A stretch of DNA of 64,000 nucleotides from Pontiellaceae bacterium B12227 (GTDB taxonomy: Bacteria; Verrucomicrobiota; Kiritimatiellia; Kiritimatiellales; Pontiellaceae). The notes under the pieces were generated by a model. It was not told where the DNA came from. It saw only the letters and a program-made list of their open reading frames with translations, and did no database searches. The stretch covers positions 1 through 64,000 of the forward strand of contig JAROAZ010000014.1 of assembly GCA_029432775.1 (NCBI GenBank), read 5' to 3'. Of this stretch, positions 41,527 to 50,749 are shown in pieces. The position numbers and the translations under genes were made by a program. Positions within the stretch are counted from its first letter, which is position 1. Each line of letters starts with the position of its first letter.

Positions 41527-42676
41527 CCGCATTTCCAAAGTTGTTCAGGATATTCCTCGCTCCGGAATTCGCGATTTTTTTGAAATTGTAAGTTCACGCG
41601 AAGATGTAATTTCCCTCGGTATCGGCGAGCCGGACTTTGTTACGCCCTGGCACATCCGCGAAGCGGCTTCGCAGGCGCTGGATCGCGGCATGACGAGCTA
41701 TACGTCCAATATGGGACTGCTCTCGCTCCGCCGCGGCATTTCTCAATATGTGGGAAAGAAAACGGGAATCGACTATAACCCGGCAGACGAAGTGCTGGTC
41801 ACCGTTGGTGTTTCCGAAGGATTGGATCTGGCCATTCGCGCGCTGGTCGAGCCCGGCGACGAAGTGCTCTACCACGAGCCGAGCTATGTTTCCTACAACC
41901 CGCTCATCCAGTTTGCCTACGGCGTTCCGGTGGCCATCCAGACCAAAAAAGAAAACGGCTTCCGCCTGACCCGTCAGGATCTGGAGGAAAATATTTCCGA
42001 CAAAACCAAGGTGCTGCTGCTCAACTATCCGAACAATCCCACTGGCGCCGCGCTCTCGAAAGAGGACGTGGAAGACGTTGCCGCTTTCGCCATCGAACAC
42101 GACCTGATTGTTCTGACCGACGAGATCTACGACGAGCTGACCTACGATCGTGAGCATTTCAGCATTATCTCCGTTCCGGGCATGCGCGAGCGTACCATTT
42201 ATCTGCACGGCTTTTCCAAGGCCTGGGCCATGACCGGTTGGCGCATGGGATTCACCTGTGCTCCGCCCGAGCTCACCGAAGCCATGATGAAGATTCATCA
42301 ATACACCATGCTCTGTGCGCCGATCCTCAGTCAGGAAGCCTCGGTGGAAGCCTTGAAGAATGCCGACGAAGACATTTCCTACATGAAGGCCGAGTACAAA
42401 AAGCGCCGGAACTATATTCACTCTTCCTTTGAGGAGATGGGCATTCCGTGCATCCGGCCCGACGGGGCGTTCTACGCTTTTGCCGATGTCTCCCGCTTCG
42501 GCATGACCTCGCAGGAATTTGCGCTCAAGCTGCTCGACGAGCAGAATGTGGCCTGCGTTCCGGGCACGGCATTCGGAGCCTGCGGCGAAGGATTCATCCG
42601 TTGTTCCTACGCCACCTCGTTCGATGACATTAAAGAAGCCATGGTCCGCATCGCCCGCTTCATCGAAAAACTCTAA
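41501..42676 (+). CDS. Class I/II PLP aminotransferase
   Basis: 391 residues. Fold-type I aminotransferase: SLGIGEPDFVTPWHI, TVGVSEGLDLAIRALVEPGDEVLYHEPSY, LNYPNNPTGAALS, DEIYDELTYD, HGFSKAWAMTGWRMG (PLP lysine in GFSKAWAMTG) and FIRCSYA (substrate Arg). Most like aspartate/aromatic/alanine aminotransferases of the MalY-independent group; exact substrate unknown. Coupled to an Lrp regulator by overlap, an arrangement common in many phyla. Confidence 0.9.
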   Translation: MSDSKFLHSRISKVVQDIPRSGIRDFFEIVSSREDVISLGIGEPDFVTPWHIREAASQALDRGMTSYTSNMGLLSLRRGISQYVGKKTGIDYNPADEVLVTVGVSEGLDLAIRALVEPGDEVLYHEPSYVSYNPLIQFAYGVPVAIQTKKENGFRLTRQDLEENISDKTKVLLLNYPNNPTGAALSKEDVEDVAAFAIEHDLIVLTDEIYDELTYDREHFSIISVPGMRERTIYLHGFSKAWAMTGWRMGFTCAPPELTEAMMKIHQYTMLCAPILSQEASVEALKNADEDISYMKAEYKKRRNYIHSSFEEMGIPCIRPDGAFYAFADVSRFGMTSQEFALKLLDEQNVACVPGTAFGACGEGFIRCSYATSFDDIKEAMVRIARFIEKL

Positions 42677-42698
42677 CTCCGCTCGGTAGATATGAATT

Positions 42699-42771
42699 GC
42701 CACGAAGAGGCACAAGATACACAAAGGCAAAGGCCGGTCAGGTCTTCGTGCTTCTTGTGCCTCTTTGTGGC
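42699..42771. repeat. Intergenic inverted repeat, GCCACGAAGAGG type
   Basis: Arms GCCACGAAGAGGCACAAGA and TTCTTGTGCCTCTTTGTGGC frame a 73-bp element. Close relative of 37609-37680. Confidence 0.85.
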
Positions 42772-42797
42772 TGAATCTTCCTGAAGGGAGACGGTTT

Positions 42798-45700
42798 ATG
42801 AACAATGAGCTGATAGTTTTCCCGACCGAGCTGGCGCTCCGGCGCTTTCAACAGGAAGAGGCGCTGAAGAACGGCTGGGTGGATGCATCCGGCCATACCA
42901 CCTTTTCCAGGGTTCGGAAACTTTGTCTGACGCATGCGGTTGTGAAAGGGCAGCGAATGGATGCCGCCCGTCAGCTCCTGGTCCGCCGCGAGGTGATCGA
43001 AGTGGCTTCGGGGCATTTCCATGGGCAGGGCGCTCTGGGCGAGCTTTCGGAAAATGCGCTGCGGGATGTGCTCGACCAGCTGATCAAAGAGCTGGCTTCG
43101 CTGCCCCGCGATACCTCCCGGGTAATGGATTGGCTGCTCGATCATCATCCACACCACAAACTCTACCAGCTGGGTATGCTCGTCAGCGTCTGGCGCGCCA
43201 CGATCAAGCAGGAAGGCGTTGCCGACTCCATCGACGAGAATCTGGCCATTCTGAAACTGCTTTCCGGGCCGCGCGAAAAATGGCCGCCGCTCTTGCGCGA
43301 CTGCAAACAGATCACCTTCCGCTCCGTCCGCTGGTTTAATCCCTTTGAAGAATTATGCGTGTCGGCGCTCAATAAAAAACTGAAGGTCCGCGTGGAATCG
43401 GCGCTACCGCAGGCCCATGCCGAGGCCGCCGCCGACCGGATGGGCCAGCGGATCCGCTCCGAAATAATGGCCGCGCCCTGGGCCGTCTGGGCCGAGGATC
43501 TGGGCGATGCCATGGCGGTCGACAGCGCCGATGTGCTGCAGCTTTCCGATGCATCCCGCATCAACTTTTCCCGCTCCGCCGGAACCTATGGCGAGATCGA
43601 GGATCTGGCGCGGCGCATCTGCTGGAATCTCCAAACATTGGAAGTTCCGGCCAACCGCATTGCGCTGGTGGTTCCAAACATTGGAAATGTGCAGGACATT
43701 ATTCCGCACGTCTTTTCCCGGTTCCGAATTCCCTATTTTTTCCGTCGCGGCCGCCCGGTGCTCTCTTCGGCCTGTGTGAAGGCCTTCTTTGCCTGGCTCG
43801 CCTTCCCACTGCGGCCGGAGCGCGATGTCCGGATTGATCTGGTGCGGAATCCCTCCATCCGGATCAGCAACCGGGAGCTGGAGATTCAACGCCTGCTGAA
43901 GCTTCCGCCTTTAATCGAAGCCGATGCATCGGCTCTATCCGGTTTCCAGGCATTGGACATACTGAACGAAACAATCCTTGAACCGGAAGACCATTTTAAT
44001 GCAACCGCGCTGAAGGTGGTACAGACCGTATTGGAACGGGTGGGCGATGATGTGCTGCCATTGAACGAAATGGTGGATCTGCTGGAGGAACTGCTCGAGA
44101 ACGAAACGGTTCGCCCGCGCGACAGCCACGAGCAGGGCGTCTGGATATTGAATCCGCACGATGCGGTTGGAATTGATTTTGATGTCGTCCTCTTTGCCGG
44201 ATTGAATGCCGGGGAATTTCCCGGTGTGCCGCAGCAGGATGCCTTGCTGAGCGATCAGGAGCGTTATTGGCTTCGGCAATATCTGGAGGAGCAGGGGCGA
44301 AGCCTGCCGAAGATGGCATTGCCGGAAGCGGATGTGCTGTTTGAACAGCAGTCGGTGCTGTTCCTTACGGCGCTTGGTATGGCGCGTGAGCAGCTGGTCT
44401 TTTCGTATCAGTCGGTGGATCAGGCGGGCGGTGAAAAGGGCGAGGGCGAATATTTCCGGAAGCTCTGGAACCTGGCGGGCTGGTGTGCGCAGGAGGAGAT
44501 CCAGCTCAGCCCCTATGATCAGTGGCGCATCCAAACTCTGGAAACGGATTCTGTTTTTTCCAATCATTGGAACACGCAGCAAAGCACGCCTTCCGAAGAT
44601 CGGGAACCCATGCCCGGCGAATCATTTCTTCCGATTATTCCGCTGCCGCTCTGCCGGGCAAAGGATGAGGCGTTGCAGTCGGCCGTTCAGCAGGGCAGGC
44701 GGGACGCCTGCGGTACGGAAAATGTATCGCAGGCGTCCCGCCTGCTCCCTGTAGAGCACGTTGTTGATATGCTGAAGATTGAGGCGGAGCGTGAAGCGTT
44801 TCTGGAGGCACCGATCAATGAGCGCGACCCTTCGGCCTACTGCGGTCATGTTCCTGCGCTGAAAGATCAAATTGCCGCCTGGTTCAAGCAGAAGGATGAA
44901 ATGAGTCCGACGGCTTTGGAAGCGCTGGCGCAGAACCGGTACATTTTTCTGATCGAGCGGGTGTTCGGAATTCGCGATCCGAGGATTATGGACGATACGC
45001 CGGATCCGATGGCGCGCGGAACGCTGATTCATAATATGCTCAAGGAGATTTATTCCGCGATTGCGGAGGGGCGCTCGGGCATCGATGCGCCTCGTTACTG
45101 GGCCGTAAAAAGTTCCAGGGGTTGGATGCTGCGCACAGAGGATGGGGTGGATGCCATCCCGCTGGTTTCATTCGCTCCGGAGCTGACAGCGGAGTATGAA
45201 GCATTTGCCCGGAAGACGGCGGAGCGGATGATGGACCGATCGGTGCTGGGCCATCCGGGGGTCTGGGCGGCGGAGCGCACAAAGGTGCTGGAAATGGTGC
45301 TGAATTTTGTGCGGTATGATGCCGAAACCTGTGCCGCCGAAAAGCGATGCCCGGCCTTTTTCGAGATGCCCTTCGGTGGAGCGTCGGCAGTGGATCTCGG
45401 TCTGGTGAAGCTGGGCGGCAAGGTGGACCGGGTGGACCTGGTTTTTGAAGAAACGGGTGCGTTGCAGAAGTTGCGTGTGCTGGACTATAAGGGGCCGTCG
45501 AGGTCGCGCAGTAAAACGGAAGAGTATGTGGACGAAATCGTGCGCAACCTCGATTGTCAGCTACCGGTTTATGCCTTTGCGGCGCAGCAGTTTTTCTTCG
45601 GAGCCTTCAATGAGGAAGAACTCAATGCGATGACCGAGACGGGGTATCTGTTCTATGAACGGGAACTTTCGAAGATCGGCCGGTCGGTGAAAAAAAGTCT

Positions 45701-45866
45701 GATTCCCATGAATCAGGCCGGGATGGTAGAGGGTTTTCTGGAGACGCTTACGCGAAATATCCAATGTTTGGAAAACGGCGATTTTGCAGTCGACCCGCTG
45801 TTGGAATCCTTTAACGACTATCAGTCCATTTGCCGAACCGAGGCGGTTGCGGCAGATGACCTGTAG
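42798..45866 (+). CDS. AddB-like PD-(D/E)XK nuclease / inactive helicase
   Basis: 1022 residues from the ATG at 42798 after GAAGGGAG. The N-terminal two thirds resemble the degenerate UvrD-type helicase of AddB (ELIVFPTELALRRFQQEEAL; AGLNAGEFPGVPQQDALLSDQERYWLR). The C-terminal 250 residues are a PD-(D/E)XK nuclease: RGTLIHNMLKEIY, GGKVDRVDLVFEETGALQKLRVLDYKGPSRS and DCQLPVYAFAA. AddB partners with AddA for double-strand-break end processing, but no addA is in the window. An in-frame palindromic insert (44695-44745) and several dispersed-palindrome copies interrupt the middle of the gene. Confidence 0.82.
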   Translation: MNNELIVFPTELALRRFQQEEALKNGWVDASGHTTFSRVRKLCLTHAVVKGQRMDAARQLLVRREVIEVASGHFHGQGALGELSENALRDVLDQLIKELASLPRDTSRVMDWLLDHHPHHKLYQLGMLVSVWRATIKQEGVADSIDENLAILKLLSGPREKWPPLLRDCKQITFRSVRWFNPFEELCVSALNKKLKVRVESALPQAHAEAAADRMGQRIRSEIMAAPWAVWAEDLGDAMAVDSADVLQLSDASRINFSRSAGTYGEIEDLARRICWNLQTLEVPANRIALVVPNIGNVQDIIPHVFSRFRIPYFFRRGRPVLSSACVKAFFAWLAFPLRPERDVRIDLVRNPSIRISNRELEIQRLLKLPPLIEADASALSGFQALDILNETILEPEDHFNATALKVVQTVLERVGDDVLPLNEMVDLLEELLENETVRPRDSHEQGVWILNPHDAVGIDFDVVLFAGLNAGEFPGVPQQDALLSDQERYWLRQYLEEQGRSLPKMALPEADVLFEQQSVLFLTALGMAREQLVFSYQSVDQAGGEKGEGEYFRKLWNLAGWCAQEEIQLSPYDQWRIQTLETDSVFSNHWNTQQSTPSEDREPMPGESFLPIIPLPLCRAKDEALQSAVQQGRRDACGTENVSQASRLLPVEHVVDMLKIEAEREAFLEAPINERDPSAYCGHVPALKDQIAAWFKQKDEMSPTALEALAQNRYIFLIERVFGIRDPRIMDDTPDPMARGTLIHNMLKEIYSAIAEGRSGIDAPRYWAVKSSRGWMLRTEDGVDAIPLVSFAPELTAEYEAFARKTAERMMDRSVLGHPGVWAAERTKVLEMVLNFVRYDAETCAAEKRCPAFFEMPFGGASAVDLGLVKLGGKVDRVDLVFEETGALQKLRVLDYKGPSRSRSKTEEYVDEIVRNLDCQLPVYAFAAQQFFFGAFNEEELNAMTETGYLFYERELSKIGRSVKKSLIPMNQAGMVEGFLETLTRNIQCLENGDFAVDPLLESFNDYQSICRTEAVAADDL
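43672..43686. repeat. TTCCARNNNYTGGAA palindrome, in gene
   Basis: Perfect arms, centre AACAT. In the AddB-like gene, read as PNIGN. A one-mismatch copy lies at 43629-43643. Confidence 0.95.
44558..44572. repeat. TTCCARNNNYTGGAA palindrome, in gene
   Basis: Perfect arms, centre ATCAT. In the AddB-like gene, read as SNHWN. A one-mismatch copy lies at 44529-44543. Confidence 0.95.
44695..44745. repeat. Perfect 18-nt inverted repeat inside the AddB-like gene
   Basis: GCAGGCGGGACGCCTGCG at 44695-44712 is the exact complement of 44728-44745, with a 15-base loop. The 51-bp element is 17 codons long and keeps the frame (RRDACGTENVSQASRL). It looks like a REP-type mobile palindrome tolerated in coding DNA. 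Confidence 0.9.
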
Positions 45867-45952
45867 GGGTAATCGCCCTTACGTTTCTGCCTGTTTACCT
45901 ACCTGTTTACTATTTCAGTTAAAGATTGGAATTTGCGCCGGTTGCAGATTAA

Positions 45953-45965
45953 ACTGAAGTTCAGT
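45953..45965. promoter_or_regulatory. Perfect 13-nt palindrome upstream of the beta-CASP nuclease gene
   Basis: ACTGAAGTTCAGT, 61 bp before the start codon. It may be an operator; it could also be chance. Confidence 0.3.
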
Positions 45966-46026
45966 CCGCATACTGCGCGGAAGCAGGGCGGGGTAGGTAC
46001 CTAAACGGAAAACATAGGAGCAGGGA

Positions 46027-47433
46027 ATGCAGATTAAACTTAACTTTTTCGGCGCAGCAAAAAACGTAACGGGGTCCTGCTATTTTCTGGAGGCGAACGG
46101 CATTCGACTGCTCGTTGATTGCGGCCTGTATCAGGAACGGGATCTGAAACCGCGCAACTGGGCTGATTTCCCGGTGCCGGCTGATACGATTGATGCCGTG
46201 CTGCTCACCCACGCCCATCTGGACCATTGCGGTCGCCTGCCTAAATTGGTGAAAGAGGGATTCAACGGGAAAATTTATGCAACTTCGGCTACGGCGGAAA
46301 TTGCCAATATCATTATGCTGGATTCAGCCCACATTCAGGAAGAAGACATCAAACACAAGCAGCGCCGTCATGAAAAAGCCGGCAAGAAGAGTCCGTTCCC
46401 TTATGAACCGCTCTATGTGAAGGAGGATGCAGAGAAGGCTAATTCTCTGTTTGAGAAAACAAGATATGCTTCCGAAGTGGAAATTGGAACCGGGATTACC
46501 GCCGAGTTCCGCGAAGCCGGTCACGTGTTCGGCTCTTCTTCGATTCGTATTTCGGTGACGCAGGGCGACGAAACCCGCACCATTCTTTTCTCCGGTGATG
46601 TAGGCCGTTGGGACCTGCCGATTATGCGCGACCCGCACCAATATGAGCAGGCCGACTATGTCCTGATTGAATCCACCTACGGCGACCGGGTGCATGGCGA
46701 AGTGGCCGATATCCCCGGTGAGCTCGAGCGAATTATTAATGAAACGGTCGAGGCCGGTGGAAATATAATTATTCCCAGTTTTGCGCTCGAACGGACGCAG
46801 GAGCTGCTCTATCACCTGAGCGGGCTGCTTAGCGAAGGCCGCATCCCGATGTTGAAAGCCTTTGTCGACAGCCCCATGGCGATCAAAGTGACCGAGGTCT
46901 TCAAAAAGCACCCCGAATTGTTCGACGACGAAACCATGGAGCAGATCCATGCAGGCGACAAACCGTGCGACTTTCCCGGGCTGAGCATGTCGCGCTCGGT
47001 CGATGAATCGAAGGCGATTGCGAAAGCGCATGGAACATCGATCATCATTGCCGGATCAGGCATGTGCACCGGCGGCCGCGTGAAGCATCACTTGAAAGCG
47101 AATATCGACCGTCCTGAAAGCACCATTCTGTTTGTCGGCTATCAGGCCTTCGGCACGCTCGGCCGCCGGATTCTGGAAAAGCCCGAAACCGTACGGATCT
47201 TCGGCGAAGAATATCCGGTTCGGGCCCGCATCGAACGCATTTCCGGCTTCTCGGCACATGCAGACAAGAACGAACTCTTCAAATGGATATCCTCCATCAA
47301 GCAACCGCCGCGCCGGGTGTTCGTGACACACGGAGAAGAAGATCAGGCCAATGCCTTTGGGGAATTCCTGCACGAAAAAACCGGATGGCACTGTGTGGTT
47401 CCAGACTATGAGCAGGAAGTGATTCTGGATTAG
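46027..47433 (+). CDS. Metallo-beta-lactamase / beta-CASP RNase-type exonuclease
   Basis: 468 residues; the ribosome site AGGAGCAGGGA precedes the ATG. The metal-binding motif THAHLDHCGRLP (HxHxDH) lies in the beta-lactamase domain, with further ligands in FREAGHVFGSSS and LFSGDVGR. The beta-CASP cap (IPSFALERTQELLYHL, VDSPMAIKVTEVFKKHPELF, IIAGSGMCTGGRVKHHL) and the C-terminal ARIERISGFSAHADKNEL are those of the YSH1/RNase J-like family that processes RNA 3' ends. Substrate unproven in bacteria. Single gene. Confidence 0.92.
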   Translation: MQIKLNFFGAAKNVTGSCYFLEANGIRLLVDCGLYQERDLKPRNWADFPVPADTIDAVLLTHAHLDHCGRLPKLVKEGFNGKIYATSATAEIANIIMLDSAHIQEEDIKHKQRRHEKAGKKSPFPYEPLYVKEDAEKANSLFEKTRYASEVEIGTGITAEFREAGHVFGSSSIRISVTQGDETRTILFSGDVGRWDLPIMRDPHQYEQADYVLIESTYGDRVHGEVADIPGELERIINETVEAGGNIIIPSFALERTQELLYHLSGLLSEGRIPMLKAFVDSPMAIKVTEVFKKHPELFDDETMEQIHAGDKPCDFPGLSMSRSVDESKAIAKAHGTSIIIAGSGMCTGGRVKHHLKANIDRPESTILFVGYQAFGTLGRRILEKPETVRIFGEEYPVRARIERISGFSAHADKNELFKWISSIKQPPRRVFVTHGEEDQANAFGEFLHEKTGWHCVVPDYEQEVILD

Positions 47434-47449
47434 TATTCGGAGATCGAGA

Positions 47450-48187
47450 TCAGCCGAAGATGATTCGGCGGAGCGTGCGTGCCCCTTTGATCAGGGGCAG
47501 GTGGCCGGTTCGTTTCAGTTCATGAACGGGCGCATCCGGCCATTGCGCCTGAATCTGTCTTACTGATTTTTTAACAGCCCCGAAGGTTTTTTCGCCCAGG
47601 GCGATTTCAACATCGATCCCGAAGCCGGAGAAAACCTGCCTGCCGTCCAGCGATGCAAACAGTCTAAGGTAATTCTGGATCAATTCGTGATCCGCTTCCA
47701 CGAAAGCCCCGGTAAAGTCGGCATCCGAAGTCTGCATTGAAGATAGGATTTTTTCGGTAATTTTCCGTCCGGCGGGGCTCATGAAGGTGGAGGCATAGGC
47801 ACGTCTGCCGAATTCCCCGAGTGTGAAGATTTTGAAGTACCACGGAAGGAATGCGAAAGGATCTATCATGACTATACGTTTAATCGAATCCTGATGTTTT
47901 CTGGCCAGCTCGAGACCGAGGACGACACCGCTGCAAAATCCCACCAGTGTGATGTCATCATATGCACCCAGCAGCTCGGAGAGCTCGGTGCCCAGCTGCT
48001 CCGTGATCGCATCCATATTCCAACTGGATGGAGAGGGGGAGTCGCCATAGCCCGGCAGGTCCACACTGACCCAGCATGCATCATCGGGAAGTCGTCCCGC
48101 AATGGCGGAAAATTCCCGGTGATCACCAGCCCAGCCATGGAAGGCCAGATAGAGTCGATGTCCATTTCCGTAGGTTTTACAAAACAT
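47450..48187 (-). CDS. Alpha/beta hydrolase in the carotenoid gene run
   Basis: 245 residues. AFHGWAGDHREFSAIAGRLP (oxyanion loop HGW), WVSVDLPGYGDSPSP, nucleophile elbow LVGFCSGVVLGLELARKHQ with Cys/Ser around the usual GxSxG (G-F-C-S-G), and a late HLPLIKG His. The elbow GFCSG shifts the serine by one position, so Cys may be the nucleophile. It overlaps the desaturase upstream by 11 bp, so it is the last gene of crtB-desaturase-hydrolase. A role in trimming or esterifying a carotenoid end group is inferred from position only. Confidence 0.75.
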   Translation of the reverse strand: MFCKTYGNGHRLYLAFHGWAGDHREFSAIAGRLPDDACWVSVDLPGYGDSPSPSSWNMDAITEQLGTELSELLGAYDDITLVGFCSGVVLGLELARKHQDSIKRIVMIDPFAFLPWYFKIFTLGEFGRRAYASTFMSPAGRKITEKILSSMQTSDADFTGAFVEADHELIQNYLRLFASLDGRQVFSGFGIDVEIALGEKTFGAVKKSVRQIQAQWPDAPVHELKRTGHLPLIKGARTLRRIIFG

Positions 48188-49664
48188 GGGAACAAATTCT
48201 TTCAGCCACCATTTTACCGCCTAGGATCACCATCGGCATGCCGGTTCCCGGTGTCGTGCTGGCGCCCACATAATAGAGTCCGCTGATTTGCGTGTCATAG
48301 TTTTTGGATCGGAAGGGGCCTACTTCGAACAGGTGGTGTGCGGCACCAAAAGCCGAACCATCAAAAAGCCCGAACTGATCCCTCCATTCGACCGGCGTCC
48401 AGACTCTTTCAACAAGAATGTCTTCCGGGGTGAGAGTGATTTCGTGATGCTTCAGGCGCTCGAAGACGCGCTCTTTGATCACCTGAACGGCCTGCTCCCA
48501 ATCCTCTCCCCATTTGGAAATGAGCGGCACGGGTGCCAGAACGAAAGCGCTGGTTTGTCCTTCGGGCGCCATGGCCGGCTCGGTTTCGGAGGCGAGGCAG
48601 ATGTAAAAGGGTAATTCATCGGGGATGGTTTCATCGTCCATCAGCTGTGCAAAGCTGGTCCGGCTGTCGCTGGGAAGAAAGATGGAGTGATGCGGCAGTC
48701 CTGTATTTTTGTGCCGCAGGCCCCAATAGAGTGTAACCACTCCGCAGGTCATGCGTGGAGTTTTGGGTTTCGCGTATTTGGGTGCATCAAGAAGCGATGC
48801 CTGTGTCTGCGGAACGTCGACATTGGATACAACGATCGGGCAGTCGATTGATGTGCCGTCCTCCAGCACGACGCCTGCTACCTTTTTCCCGCTGGTCGTA
48901 ATCGATTGAACCGCGCACTGGGTTCGTATTTGCACGCCCACTTCGGTGGCCAGCTTTTGCAGGGCTTCGACCATGCCGTATATGCCGCCTTTAGGAAGCC
49001 ATAGTCCGTAGGCGAGTTCTCCGTATGGCAGAATGGAGAAAAGACCGGGGAGCGCCCATGGCGAACCGCCCAGGTACATGGCATACGAGCCTAAGGCTTC
49101 ACGCAGGTAGGAGCTTTTGAAAAAGCGTCCCAGCTCTTTGTGGAGGGAATGCCAAACCCCCATTTTCACGAGTTCGCCGGGTTTCAGACTCAGGACCCAT
49201 TTCAGCGGATTATCTTCGTTCGTCAATACCAGCTTGTCGAAGGAGAAGCGGTATTTGCACTCCGCATCGCGCAGAAAGGCAAAGAGGTTGGGGGCCACAC
49301 CCGGTTCGAGCCGTTCGCATTCCTCGCGCAGGCGGGTTATTTGCGAGGAGAGGGTAAATGTCTGATGATCCGGCCACATAAACGTGATCGATGGATCGAC
49401 CGGAATCAACTGCATGTAGTCGGCCATCTCTTTCCCGGCGGCTTTAAACAGTTCCTCGAACACCCAGGGATAATTCAGCAGTGAGGGACCCGTATCAAAC
49501 TGGAATCCATCGGCTTCAATCCGATTGGCTCTGCCTCCCACGGTTTTGTTTTTCTCCAGCAAGGTCACATGGAAACCCTTGAGCTGCAGGTGTATGGCGG
49601 CGCTGAGCCCTCCGAGCCCTCCGCCGACAACCAGTGCCTTGTGATCGTTCTTTACATTTTTCAT
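48177..49664 (-). CDS. Phytoene-desaturase-family FAD enzyme (CrtI/CrtN/CrtP-like), copy 1
   Basis: 495 residues. FAD motif ALVVGGGLGGLSAAIHLQLKGFHVTLLEKNKTVGGRANRIEADGFQFDTGPSLL, then the CrtI-type C-terminal signature YYVGASTTPGTGMPMVILGGKMVAERI. This family either desaturates phytoene/diapophytoene or oxidises the product; two copies here suggest a desaturase and a later-acting desaturase or oxidase, as with CrtN and CrtP. It begins 3 bp after the phytoene synthase stop. Confidence 0.9.
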   Translation of the reverse strand: MKNVKNDHKALVVGGGLGGLSAAIHLQLKGFHVTLLEKNKTVGGRANRIEADGFQFDTGPSLLNYPWVFEELFKAAGKEMADYMQLIPVDPSITFMWPDHQTFTLSSQITRLREECERLEPGVAPNLFAFLRDAECKYRFSFDKLVLTNEDNPLKWVLSLKPGELVKMGVWHSLHKELGRFFKSSYLREALGSYAMYLGGSPWALPGLFSILPYGELAYGLWLPKGGIYGMVEALQKLATEVGVQIRTQCAVQSITTSGKKVAGVVLEDGTSIDCPIVVSNVDVPQTQASLLDAPKYAKPKTPRMTCGVVTLYWGLRHKNTGLPHHSIFLPSDSRTSFAQLMDDETIPDELPFYICLASETEPAMAPEGQTSAFVLAPVPLISKWGEDWEQAVQVIKERVFERLKHHEITLTPEDILVERVWTPVEWRDQFGLFDGSAFGAAHHLFEVGPFRSKNYDTQISGLYYVGASTTPGTGMPMVILGGKMVAERICSHVL

Positions 49665-49666
49665 AG

Positions 49667-50659
49667 TCAGGGCAGTAGATAGGCCAATGGGATCCGCCAG
49701 AATTTGCTGGCAGGAAGTGGTTTGAGTTTTTCCAGCAAGGGTACGCTTTCGCGATGATGAATGCCCAGATCGCTGTCGGCAATGCGGGTGTTCAGCATGC
49801 GGTAAACGTCGATGCAGGCTTTGATCGCGATACGGCTGTCGGGGTGGAATGCATTAAGGGTTTGAAATGATTTTTCGTAGAAGTCATCAGCCAGCTGGGT
49901 CATTTCCTTAACTACAGGCCGGAGCTGCTCCTGCTGTTGCTCATCGGACGGGTTGAATTGGGTAATTCCATGTGCTTCCAGAATGTTGGTCGGAAGGTAG
50001 ACCCTTCCTCTCCCTGCATCATCCTGGATGTCCCGTAAGAAATTAGTCAGCTGAAGACCGATCCCTAAATTTTTGGCACTTTGCATGGCGTCGTCGAATG
50101 CATCGGGTGAGGAAGCTCCGTATACATGTGTTAGAAAGTAGCCCACAACAATGGCGCTGCCATAGATATACCCGTCGATCAGGTCGTCCATTGTTTCAAA
50201 AGGGCGGGGGGATATGTCAAACTGCATCGCATCCAGAAAGGATTCATAGTATACAACAGGAATGTCATGCCGTTGGACCAGATCGGCGAAAGCCGCAACA
50301 AACGGAGGTGTGTTTCCTTTCAGTGTGGGGAGAAGATTCCCGGATTGAAGGGCGTCTTTGTAGCCGTTGCGCCATTCGGCTATAAGTTCCCTCTTTTCGT
50401 CATCACGAATATCAAATGTATCGACCACTTCATCCGGATAGCGAACGGCTGCATAGATTAGTTCAACATCATCCCGTTTAACTTTGGGCAGAAAGCGGCT
50501 GACGATAAAGAAACCCGTTGTGTAATGCCGCATAACGTGCCGGGCATGACGATTGATTGTTTGTCTTGCCAGATGATCAGAAGAGCACTTAGCGGCATCT
50601 CTCGACACTGTTTTTTCCAGCATCTTCCACTCATCTAGCGTCCATTCTTGTTCTGCCAT
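49667..50659 (-). CDS. Phytoene/squalene synthase family (carotenoid backbone)
   Basis: 330 residues from the ATG at 50659, chosen because GGGAG lies 5 bp before it; an ATG at 50671 would put that site inside the gene. Both Asp-rich motifs are present: YPDEVVDTFD (DxxxD) and NFLRDIQDDAGRGRVYLP. It joins two prenyl diphosphates head to head into phytoene or a C30 analogue. The C40 versus C30 choice cannot be read reliably. First gene of the crtB-desaturase-hydrolase run. Confidence 0.92.
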   Translation of the reverse strand: MAEQEWTLDEWKMLEKTVSRDAAKCSSDHLARQTINRHARHVMRHYTTGFFIVSRFLPKVKRDDVELIYAAVRYPDEVVDTFDIRDDEKRELIAEWRNGYKDALQSGNLLPTLKGNTPPFVAAFADLVQRHDIPVVYYESFLDAMQFDISPRPFETMDDLIDGYIYGSAIVVGYFLTHVYGASSPDAFDDAMQSAKNLGIGLQLTNFLRDIQDDAGRGRVYLPTNILEAHGITQFNPSDEQQQEQLRPVVKEMTQLADDFYEKSFQTLNAFHPDSRIAIKACIDVYRMLNTRIADSDLGIHHRESVPLLEKLKPLPASKFWRIPLAYLLP

Positions 50660-50749
50660 TACAGCTCCCATCTGTATTCACGACTTGAAAATCTGGAAAT
50701 CAAGTATAGGTTATATGATTATGTTCAGGAAAGAAGGTAAAACCTTACG

